DNA of 5,157 nt, from the NCBI GenBank assembly GCA_003545625.1, contig DODH01000062.1, forward strand, positions 1,711 to 6,867, written 5' to 3'. Position numbers and translations under genes: made by a program. Below the pieces are notes generated by a model. That model did no database searches and had not been told where the DNA came from. It saw only the letters and a list, made by a program, of their open reading frames with translations. This DNA is from Nitrospina sp. (GTDB lineage: Bacteria; Nitrospinota; Nitrospinia; Nitrospinales; VA-1). Below, piece by piece: positions 1 to 4,646 of the stretch (positions are counted from its first letter, which is position 1; each line of letters begins with the position of its first letter).

Positions 1-52
1 TCCGGTTTCTCCCGATTCGTATGAATTCATTTTAAAACATTTTATAAAACTT

Positions 53-835
53 TCACCCTTTTGTTTCATATGCGCTGTAGATGGGTTGCCGGTGTGCCAG
101 CATATTAAAAATAATCCAGGCAGACCCTGCGGCGAAAAGATGTTTGAGGCTGTGCCCGCTGATAAAGCCAACTGTTTGAAAAACAGCCGTATCAAAATGT
201 TCCAACGTTTTTGCTAGGGCATAACACAGCAGGACTCCCCAATAAGCCTTTCCATATGTATAACGCACGGGAAATAATAAAAGTATGGCAGGAATTGCAA
301 GCATCGGGGCGAACTGAATCCAGAAGTACAACCTTAAATCCCCTGCTCCGTGAAGTTCCGTCCAATACCACGCGATGACACTGAACAGGCCCAGTCCTGA
401 CATGGGAAAAACCAGAAGGTATCCAGCGCGGGCAGAGACACGGTCACTGATGAGTTGGCAGAAGATTCCCATAAAGGCCCAAGTCATGGGGAGCCGGTCC
501 CAAACCAGCCGCAAGTTATCCGGGTAAAGATGAAACCAGGCGGAGCCGAATCCGGTCAGGAAGACACCGGTAAAAAAAGTTGCCGGAGCCGCTTTTTCCC
601 AGGAAAACTCGAAGGCTTTTCCCCTGTCATCTGGAAGGCGAAACAAAAATCGCAGGCCCATAAATCCAACAATGACGAAAGGAAGATTGGAGAATACATC
701 GCCAAAATTAGGGACGCCTAGCCAACTACGGTGATCGGCGAAACGCAACCATTCTGGATTTTGAGGGATCCTTTCCAGCGATACTGCAAATGCAATAGAA
801 AGAATCAGGGCAATAGAAAGAATGATTTTTTGCAC
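53..835 (-). CDS. CREST-superfamily, alkaline-ceramidase-like membrane hydrolase
   Basis: The 260-residue protein is a polytopic membrane protein. It has an N-terminal hydrophobic segment (about residues 3-19) and several further hydrophobic stretches (about 48-65, 86-100, 115-130, 138-158, 172-190, 197-210, 234-247). It carries the full CREST/alkaline ceramidase residue set: Ser98 and His102 in GSAWFH, Asp113 in WDRLPM, and His228 and His232 in GHSLKH. The spacings S-4-H-11-D and H-4-H equal those I recall for human ACER3 (S77, H81, D92, H217, H221), where three His bind Zn and Ser/Asp assist amide hydrolysis. A membrane amidase on a ceramide-like or other lipid amide is inferred; the real substrate is unknown and no sphingolipid genes are in view. 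The start is GTG, which keeps the N-terminal membrane segment; no clear Shine-Dalgarno is seen. It lies 18 bases after the small membrane gene and is probably translated from the same transcript. Confidence 0.85.
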   Translation of the reverse strand: MQKIILSIALILSIAFAVSLERIPQNPEWLRFADHRSWLGVPNFGDVFSNLPFVIVGFMGLRFLFRLPDDRGKAFEFSWEKAAPATFFTGVFLTGFGSAWFHLYPDNLRLVWDRLPMTWAFMGIFCQLISDRVSARAGYLLVFPMSGLGLFSVIAWYWTELHGAGDLRLYFWIQFAPMLAIPAILLLFPVRYTYGKAYWGVLLCYALAKTLEHFDTAVFQTVGFISGHSLKHLFAAGSAWIIFNMLAHRQPIYSAYETKG

Positions 836-853
836 GGAATATTGTTTCGTCAG

Positions 854-1165
854 TTATTTTTTCGTTTTCAGGAAAAGGGCATAAAGGATGAAACTGCCTA
901 AGCTCAATTTAAATATCAGGCTTCCCCAGAATTGCAGGGGCTGAGTTTCCATGAATATTTTTATTTCTCCCTCCTGAGTACTAAACGATCTCATTTCTCC
1001 CGTATAAAGCATTTTAAAACTGGAAAAGATCAATAGCACAGCAAACGCGAGAAACACATAATTGATTGCGTTTTTTCGGAAACCGGGAAATTGAAGATAG
1101 TTCGCCAGAAAGCCTACAAGGATAAGAATAATGATGCCTGCGGTGGCGAAGGTGCTTATGCTCAT
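854..1165 (-). CDS. Small three-helix membrane protein of unknown function
   Basis: I do not recognise this 103-residue protein. It has three predicted membrane segments at about residues 7-25, 36-53 and 78-98. A polar stretch of about 20 residues (55-75, with GEMRS and TQEGEIK) separates helices two and three, and the C-terminus is basic (KTKK). It has no cysteine, no cleavable-signal pattern and no catalytic motif that I can see. The ATG start is supported by the ORF limits but has no good Shine-Dalgarno. The gene lies 44 bases after the marC-family gene and 18 bases before the ceramidase-like gene, all on the minus strand, so co-transcription is likely. A role accompanying one of these two membrane proteins is only a guess. 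Its hydrophobic patterning and operon position argue that it is a real gene. Confidence 0.7.
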   Translation of the reverse strand: MSISTFATAGIIILILVGFLANYLQFPGFRKNAINYVFLAFAVLLIFSSFKMLYTGEMRSFSTQEGEIKIFMETQPLQFWGSLIFKLSLGSFILYALFLKTKK

Positions 1166-1209
1166 TTTTTAGGGATTAAGAATGGTTTTGTCATAGGGTC
1201 AGTCAAGAT

Positions 1210-1830
1210 TCAAGACAGGCCGGGAAGAAGAACTTTTAATGCTTCGGCGATGATCCCTATTGCCAGGCTGCCCAGGAGCAGACCCATTACCTGAGTGATA
1301 AATTTGATTCCTGCCTTTCCCAAGGTTTTTAAAATCCTTTTCGCGAGCTTTAAGGAGATCCAGATTAGAATGCCTATCAGAACAAATTCTACAATAGATA
1401 TTAGTTTAGCTGACCATAGGGTGAACTCGCTGGATTGAATGATCACGGAACTTATGGCGGCGGGCCCGATGAAAAGAGGGAAAGTCATAGGCATAAAAGC
1501 AATATCCTCTTTAATGCCTTCTTCCTCGGAAAACAAATTAGCGGTTTTGTTATTTGTAAGCATGGTGAAGGCGATATAGACCAGGAAAATTCCTCCTATC
1601 AGTTTGAAAGCCGGAAGTTGAATACCGAAAAAAACCACAATATTTTTTCCGAATAAAAAAGATAGGGTTAATAAAGCTACCGAAGCGCAACAGGTTTTGA
1701 GAATTATTGTGTCGTGCTCTTCGTCGGTTTTATTGGCAGTCAGGGAAATGTAAACAGGAAGGTTGCCGATGGGGTCAATGATGGCCAGTAAAATCACAAA
1801 AGTTTTTATCAGTTCTGTAATGTCGGTCAT
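1210..1830 (-). CDS. MarC/SnatA (UPF0056) family integral membrane protein
   Basis: The 206-residue length and sequence fit the MarC family, whose usual size is about 200-220 residues with six membrane helices. Family landmarks are the first-helix block AIIDPIGNLPVYISLT (residues 16-31), the FGIQLPAFKLIGGIFLVYIAFTML region (68-91), the second half-repeat PMTFPLFIGPAAISSVI (114-130), and the final helix after ITQVMGLLLGSLAIG (178-192). A charged loop (FSEEEGIKED, about 100-109) sits between the halves. Family members were once linked to multiple antibiotic resistance, but that link was not upheld in E. coli; an archaeal member (SnatA) transports small neutral amino acids. The substrate here is unknown. 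The ATG start is the family-typical N-terminus; the Shine-Dalgarno is weak (an AAGGA lies too far upstream at about 18 bases). It is the first gene of the leftward cluster, downstream of the promoter at 1937-1965. Confidence 0.9.
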   Translation of the reverse strand: MTDITELIKTFVILLAIIDPIGNLPVYISLTANKTDEEHDTIILKTCCASVALLTLSFLFGKNIVVFFGIQLPAFKLIGGIFLVYIAFTMLTNNKTANLFSEEEGIKEDIAFMPMTFPLFIGPAAISSVIIQSSEFTLWSAKLISIVEFVLIGILIWISLKLAKRILKTLGKAGIKFITQVMGLLLGSLAIGIIAEALKVLLPGLS

Positions 1831-1915
1831 TTTTTACACACTCTACAGTCCTTTTTCTTCGATAAGGCCGCCAAGTTTTTTCGCGTAATTTTTTTACTTT
1901 TTATTAATGATAAGC

Positions 1916-1944
1916 TTGATTTCATGCATTTACAAAATTATATT
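1916..1944 (+). promoter_or_regulatory. Candidate rightward promoter for the zinc-ribbon gene
   Basis: TTGATT (1916-1921, 4 of 6 matches) and TATATT (1939-1944, 5 of 6 matches) are separated by 17 bases. Transcription would begin near 1951, about 60 bases before the ATG at 2013. The -10 element physically overlaps the -10 of the leftward promoter, so the two divergent units could compete for polymerase or share a regulator. This is sequence-pattern evidence only. Confidence 0.35.
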
Positions 1945-1965
1945 TTAGCCTAAATTATATTTCAG
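1935..1965. repeat. Direct repeat pair in the divergent promoter region
   Basis: AAATTATATTTTAG (1935-1948) is repeated as AAATTATATTTCAG (1952-1965). The copies match at 13 of 14 positions with a 17-base period. Both copies lie inside the overlapping divergent promoters. They could be a tandem operator or simply A+T-rich promoter sequence that happens to duplicate the -10 hexamer. Confidence 0.6.
1937..1965 (-). promoter_or_regulatory. Candidate leftward sigma70-type promoter for the marC-family operon
   Basis: Read on the minus strand, a perfect TATAAT (1937-1942) lies 17 bases downstream of CTGAAA (1960-1965, 4 of 6 matches to TTGACA). A second TATAAT (1954-1959) lies just upstream, but it lacks a usable -35. 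The predicted start of transcription is around 1930, giving an untranslated leader of roughly 100 bases before the ATG at 1830. The site is prediction by eye only, in an A+T-rich stretch where such matches are easier to get by chance. Confidence 0.45.
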
Positions 1966-2012
1966 TTGGTTCGTGTGTTTGCTCCCATTGTTTACCTTGC
2001 AGATTGTCCTTT

Positions 2013-2258
2013 ATGCCCTCGTTTGTTTATAGTTGCGAAAAATGCTCCACCGAACTGAGGTTTCTGGTTTCCTTCGCTTTGGATGAGAATATAAGCATTC
2101 ATTGCCCCAAATGTAATGAAGTGAAAAAGTTTCAAATGGAACGGGAAGGGAACGTGGGCAAGGACTGGTGTTCAAATGTGTCGATTAAAAACAAAAGGCG
2201 GCGGGATGAGGACGGCCTTTACAAATCACCTGCGAGAGAGCAGGTCCTTGCCAGTTGA
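2013..2258 (+). CDS. FmdB-like small zinc-ribbon protein
   Basis: The 81-residue protein begins MPSFVYSCEKC, matching the MPxYxYxCxxCG opening of the FmdB family of putative regulatory zinc ribbons. Two CxxC knuckles (Cys8/Cys11 and Cys31/Cys34) are spaced as in a single-zinc ribbon. The rest (about 42-81) is hydrophilic, with a basic KNKRRR patch at 59-64 and one extra cysteine (Cys53). The function of the family is not established; binding of nucleic acid or protein is the usual suggestion. The residues after the second and fourth Cys are Ser12 and Asn35, where the family usually has Gly, so this is a diverged member. I chose ATG at 2013 because the family starts with Met-Pro; an in-frame TTG at 2004 would add three residues. 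Neither start has a clear Shine-Dalgarno. It converges on the CBS gene with a 9-base gap. Confidence 0.72.
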   Translation: MPSFVYSCEKCSTELRFLVSFALDENISIHCPKCNEVKKFQMEREGNVGKDWCSNVSIKNKRRRDEDGLYKSPAREQVLAS

Positions 2259-2267
2259 GAAAAATCC

Positions 2268-2711
2268 TCAGTCAGCAGCGGTAGTGGGGTCATAACTACC
2301 CAGGCCAAACAGGTTCATGTAATAATTGAATGTGTTTTTAACCGTGATAATACCTACCACTTTGCCCTGGTCTGTGACTGTGATATGTCGGGTATTGTGG
2401 TCAGTCATAAATTCCGCGGCTTCAAGAATATGATTATTGCGGTCCAAGGTATAAAGAGGTTGGCTCATGACCTCGGATACGGGAGTGGATAACGGGAGCC
2501 CGGCCCCCACCACCTTGCGTGTAAAATCCCTTTCTGTAATGATTCCTACGTGCTTTTCATTATCAGTTGTGAGAATAGCACTGGCGTTTTCCGTATCCAT
2601 TAAATATGCGGCCTCCTGAACGGTGGCTTTCACATCTATGCTGATGACGGGGGTGGTCATGAAATCCCCTAACTTTTCTCTTGGGTGTTCAGATTGCGGA
2701 AGTTCTGTCAT
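2268..2711 (-). CDS. Tandem CBS-domain protein
   Basis: The 147-residue protein consists almost wholly of two CBS domains (about residues 16-68 and 79-133), forming one Bateman module. Each ends in the nucleotide-contacting signature: GIITERD (56-62) and GIITVKN (120-126, Asn replacing the usual Asp). The DFMTTPVISID and EVMSQPLYTLD openings are typical of stand-alone CBS proteins. Such modules bind adenine nucleotides (AMP, ATP, SAM or similar) and report energy or metabolite state, usually as dimers in the cytoplasm. No catalytic or membrane domain is attached, so its partner is unknown. The start is firm: AGGAGG lies 5 bases before the ATG. It is transcribed away from the helicase and looks monocistronic, converging on the zinc-ribbon gene with no clear terminator in the 9-base gap. 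Confidence 0.92.
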   Translation of the reverse strand: MTELPQSEHPREKLGDFMTTPVISIDVKATVQEAAYLMDTENASAILTTDNEKHVGIITERDFTRKVVGAGLPLSTPVSEVMSQPLYTLDRNNHILEAAEFMTDHNTRHITVTDQGKVVGIITVKNTFNYYMNLFGLGSYDPTTAAD

Positions 2712-2716
2712 GACAG

Positions 2717-2722
2717 CCTCCT
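2717..2722 (-). promoter_or_regulatory. Strong Shine-Dalgarno of the CBS gene
   Basis: The minus strand reads AGGAGG five bases before the ATG at 2711. It is the only consensus six-base site at normal spacing in the window, and it fixes the start of the CBS protein. It suggests better translation than for the leftward membrane genes, which lack good sites. Confidence 0.9.
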
Positions 2723-2749
2723 ATACAAAAAATTCATGGGGCAAAAGTT

Positions 2750-2778
2750 TTTATAAAATAATTTAAGGGTACCTTCAA
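2750..2778 (-). promoter_or_regulatory. Candidate promoter of the CBS gene
   Basis: On the minus strand, TTGAAG (2773-2778, 4 of 6 matches) and TATAAA (2750-2755, 5 of 6) are separated by 17 bases. Transcription would start around 2743, giving a leader of about 30 bases containing the strong Shine-Dalgarno. The geometry is good, which raises confidence over the hexamer scores alone. Confidence 0.45.
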
Positions 2779-2791
2779 TATTTAGATATTG
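2776..2791. repeat. Inverted repeat overlapping the CBS promoter -35
   Basis: CAATAT (2776-2781) and ATATTG (2786-2791) form a perfect 6-base inverted repeat around TTAG. It overlaps the -35 hexamer of the CBS promoter by three bases, the usual position for a repressor or activator operator. The A+T-rich arms mean that chance cannot be excluded. Confidence 0.4.
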
Positions 2792-2848
2792 TACATTTTG
2801 GCAATTTTTGAAAGTCCCCTTGAGTCGCTAGCAGTTTCAAGTCCTTTT

Positions 2849-2864
2849 AACCCCATTTGGGGTT
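2849..2864. repeat. Perfect inverted repeat AACCCC-ATTT-GGGGTT
   Basis: Six-base arms (2849-2854 and 2859-2864) with a four-base loop would make a stable small RNA hairpin on either strand. No run of T follows on either strand, only a TTTT just before the left arm on the plus strand, so it is not a standard intrinsic terminator. It lies between the divergent CBS and helicase genes, where no terminator is expected from the gene layout. Confidence 0.6.
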
Positions 2865-3012
2865 GATCTACCAATTTTTATATAACCAGACCTATGCCAA
2901 GGATCATCCTCTCTCATCTGGCGGGGTTAAAAAAGAACTGGTTTTTAATAAGCACCTGTTATATAATGAGTAATACTGTAAGTGATTTAGCCGTCTAGAG
3001 AATGACAGGTGT

Positions 3013-3036
3013 ATTGCCAAAATCGGTAATGTTTTT
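3013..3036 (+). terminator. Weak terminator-like hairpin in the helicase upstream region
   Basis: ATTGCC (3013-3018) can pair with GGTAAT (3025-3030), with one G-U pair, around a six-base loop, and is followed by G and five T (3032-3036). The stem has only two G-C pairs, so it is weak. It could act as an attenuator inside a helicase leader, or it may be chance. Confidence 0.25.
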
Positions 3037-3194
3037 GGTTGAGTAGCTCCCGGATCCTCGGTTGTCTGATTTATCTCCCCCGTTTTCTCATTTAAGCTCA
3101 AATCCTCTTTTATCAATTATAGCGTTCTCAAGCGCAGGTTTTGAGTGCGATCTATCGGACTGGCTTGTCCTTATTCTGGCCAGCCAACCACCAA

Positions 3195-3199
3195 AAGGA
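3195..3199 (+). promoter_or_regulatory. Shine-Dalgarno deciding the helicase start
   Basis: AAGGA lies five bases before ATG 3205 within an A-rich stretch. It favours this ATG over the in-frame GTG at 3145, which has no ribosome site before it and would add a 20-residue N-terminus without family resemblance. Confidence 0.8.
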
Positions 3200-3204
3200 A
3201 AAAA

Positions 3205-4539
3205 ATGTTAACACAATCTTCAACCGTGGGCTTTGATGCCCTCAACCTTATCGATCCTATTTGCCGCGCTGTTCGTGGTGAGAAGTACACCCATCCCACG
3301 CCGATTCAGCAGCAGGCCATTCCGCATCTTTTGCAGGGCCTGGATCTTTTAGGATGCGCACAAACCGGGACAGGAAAAACAGCGGCCTTTGCTTTGCCTA
3401 TATTGCATCTCTTGTCAGAGAGGTCTCAAACTTCCGTTTCCAGGAGCCCGCGTGCGCTGGTGCTTACACCCACCCGGGAACTGGCTTTGCAGATCAGTGA
3501 CAGTTTTCGCGTTTATGGTCAGCACCTGAACTTAAAGCCGGCATTGGTATATGGCGGGGTGAGCCCGAAACCACAAATTAGCGCCTTAAGACGGGGGGTA
3601 GATATTTTGATAGCCACTCCGGGCAGGCTGATCGACTTGTATAACCAGAGACATCTCCGTCTGGATAAAATAGAGGTGCTTGTACTCGATGAGGCAGATC
3701 GCATGTTGGATATGGGTTTCCTGCCTGACATCAGGAAAATTTATGGGATGACACCCAAAAACCGCCAGTCTATGTTGTTTTCCGCCACACTTCCTGATGA
3801 TATCCTGCGCTTGACCAAGGATTTTCTCAACGACCCGGTGCGGGTTTCTGTGAATCCCCCAGCCAGCACCGTAGAAAAAATAGATCAGCGGGTTTTGTTT
3901 GTGGATCGCGAAAACAAAGGAGCTTTGCTGGAATCTGTTCTTCAGGACGAGACCATCGAAAAGGCACTGGTGTTCGCTCGTACCAAGCATGGGGCGAACC
4001 GCATTGTCAAGAATCTGGGCAAGGCCCGGATCAAGGCAGATGCGATACATGGTAATAAGTCCCAGGCGGCGCGTACAGAAGCGTTGAAAAAGTTTCGTGC
4101 CGGAAAAGTCCGGGTGTTAGTGGCTACCGATATCGCATCGCGGGGTTTGGATGTCGAGGGAATCACCCATGTCATCAACTACGAGCTTCCTAATGAGGCC
4201 GAAAGTTATGTTCACCGCGTGGGAAGAACAGCACGGGCGGGGGCAGTCGGTATTGCCCTTTCTTTCTGCGATGCCGGGGAAAAGGGTTATCTGCGCCAGA
4301 TTGAGAAAACCATTAACAGGACGATAAACGTGGTGGATGACCATCCGTACCATTCTGAGTCCATTGCCTCTAAACGTGTAAGTGGAAATATTAGTAAACC
4401 CAGAGGAGGATTTTCATCCCGGCGTTATGGCAATCACTCTGCAAAACCGGGTAAAAACCAAAATCGGAAAAAGTTTTTTTCGTCAAAACCCGGAAAAAGA
4501 ACCCGTAGCCGTTCCTCCAGATCGGCAGTGAGCCACTAA
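3205..4539 (+). CDS. rhlE: DEAD-box ATP-dependent RNA helicase, RhlE type
   Basis: The 444-residue protein is a complete two-RecA-domain DEAD-box helicase that remodels RNA duplexes or RNA-protein complexes with ATP. All motifs are intact: Q motif with Phe10 and PTPIQ (31-35), motif I AQTGTGKT (52-59), Ia PTRELA (89-94), GG (117-118), Ib TPGR (138-141), II DEAD (162-165), III SAT (193-195), IV LVFARTK (255-261), V ATDIASRGLD (307-316) and VI HRVGRTAR (337-344). The tail (about 385-444) is low-complexity and basic, rich in Lys, Arg, Ser and Gly (KPRGGFSSRR, RTRSRSSRS), as in RhlE proteins, where it binds RNA nonspecifically. The subfamily call (RhlE rather than DeaD, SrmB or DbpA) rests on overall size, the short N-terminus and the absence of a DbpA-type C-terminal domain. 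Likely roles are ribosome assembly, mRNA turnover or cold adaptation in the cytoplasm. The methyltransferase gene follows after 107 structured bases with no U-tract terminator. Confidence 0.95.
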   Translation: MLTQSSTVGFDALNLIDPICRAVRGEKYTHPTPIQQQAIPHLLQGLDLLGCAQTGTGKTAAFALPILHLLSERSQTSVSRSPRALVLTPTRELALQISDSFRVYGQHLNLKPALVYGGVSPKPQISALRRGVDILIATPGRLIDLYNQRHLRLDKIEVLVLDEADRMLDMGFLPDIRKIYGMTPKNRQSMLFSATLPDDILRLTKDFLNDPVRVSVNPPASTVEKIDQRVLFVDRENKGALLESVLQDETIEKALVFARTKHGANRIVKNLGKARIKADAIHGNKSQAARTEALKKFRAGKVRVLVATDIASRGLDVEGITHVINYELPNEAESYVHRVGRTARAGAVGIALSFCDAGEKGYLRQIEKTINRTINVVDDHPYHSESIASKRVSGNISKPRGGFSSRRYGNHSAKPGKNQNRKKFFSSKPGKRTRSRSSRSAVSH

Positions 4540-4540
4540 G

Positions 4541-4559
4541 CACCGGCGGGCCGCCGGTG
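4541..4559. repeat. GC-rich 19-base palindrome after the helicase stop
   Basis: CACCGGCGG (4541-4549) and CCGCCGGTG (4551-4559) are exact reverse complements around a single G. As RNA it would form a seven-pair stem with a five-base loop, very stable. It starts two bases after the helicase TAA. No U-tract follows, so it is not a canonical intrinsic terminator; it could protect the 3' end of helicase mRNA, assist Rho-dependent termination, or be one copy of a dispersed extragenic palindrome. Confidence 0.8.
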
Positions 4560-4569
4560 GCAACGAGTA

Positions 4570-4622
4570 CGTGATATTCTTCCTCAGCCTTTACCCATGA
4601 AGGTTAATGAGGAAATATCACG
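4570..4622 (+). repeat. 53-base bulged hairpin between helicase and methyltransferase
   Basis: The left arm pairs with the right arm over 8 bases (4570-4577 with 4615-4622). A TC bulge (4578-4579) follows, then 7 pairs (4580-4586 with 4608-4614). An inner stem CCTT/AAGG (4588-4591 with 4600-4603) closes an 8-base loop. That is 19 pairs in all. The arms are too long to expect by chance in a 107-base spacer. No U-tract follows. It could be an RNase processing site, an mRNA stabiliser, a translational control element, or a degenerate dispersed repeat. Confidence 0.8.
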
Positions 4623-4630
4623 CGTGCCCT

Positions 4631-4646
4631 GGAGGGGTAGGACCCC
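4631..4646 (+). promoter_or_regulatory. Hairpin over the methyltransferase ribosome site
   Basis: GGGGT (4634-4638) and ACCCC (4642-4646) pair around AGG, and the stem ends on the base just before ATG 4647. GGAGG (4631-4635), the best Shine-Dalgarno but at a long 11-base spacing, is half inside the stem. The alternative AGGA (4639-4642) lies mostly in the loop, at a short 4-base spacing. Closed, the hairpin should hinder ribosome loading; this consequence is inferred. Confidence 0.5.

Larger units (their letters stand above)
2712..3204. other. Long intergenic region between the divergent CBS and helicase genes
   Basis: I see no convincing protein or tRNA gene in these 493 bases. A minus-strand reading frame over 3116-2904 starts with TTG, has no Shine-Dalgarno and resembles no family I know. 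The left part holds the CBS promoter and the inverted repeats described separately. Further right are nested inverted repeats: CCAGA (2885-2889) with TCTGG (2917-2921) enclosing AGGATCATCCT (2900-2910). Next come TTAAAAA/TTTTTAA arms (2927-2933, 2942-2948). A plus-strand TATAAT (2962-2967) has no good -35. A weak terminator-like hairpin lies at 3013-3036. Close to the helicase, small stems occur at 3127-3145 (CTCAA/TTGAG) and 3160-3183 (CTGGC/GCCAG). If the 2962 hexamer is used, the helicase mRNA has a leader of over 200 bases; DEAD-box helicase genes such as E. coli deaD are known to have long regulated leaders. Confidence 0.5.

Noticed and set aside
1..30. Minus-strand ATG at 30 opening a frame to the window edge (MNSYESGETG), a possible next gene of the leftward operon
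   Set aside because: Only ten codons are visible, there is no Shine-Dalgarno, and the sequence resembles no family, so it cannot be supported from this window.
455..721. 88-residue plus-strand frame opposite the ceramidase-like gene
   Set aside because: It is antisense to a gene with an intact catalytic residue set, has polar low-complexity composition and no ribosome site; it is a shadow.
2255..2270. TGAG/CTCA stem in the convergent gap as a bidirectional terminator
   Set aside because: It has only four base pairs and no T-run in either exit direction.
2849..2864. AACCCC/GGGGTT hairpin as an intrinsic terminator
   Set aside because: No T-tract follows on either strand, and both flanking genes are transcribed away from it.
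2904..3116. 70-residue minus-strand frame in the intergenic region
   Set aside because: It has a TTG start, no Shine-Dalgarno and no recognisable domain, and it overlaps the probable helicase leader. A TATAAT at 3121-3116 on that strand lacks a -35.
3145..3204. GTG at 3145 as the helicase start, adding 20 residues
   Set aside because: It has no ribosome site, the added residues do not look like a helicase N-terminus, and AAGGA before ATG 3205 gives a better start.
3586..4050. 154-residue minus-strand frame opposite the helicase
   Set aside because: It lies antisense to conserved helicase motifs and shows no domain of its own.
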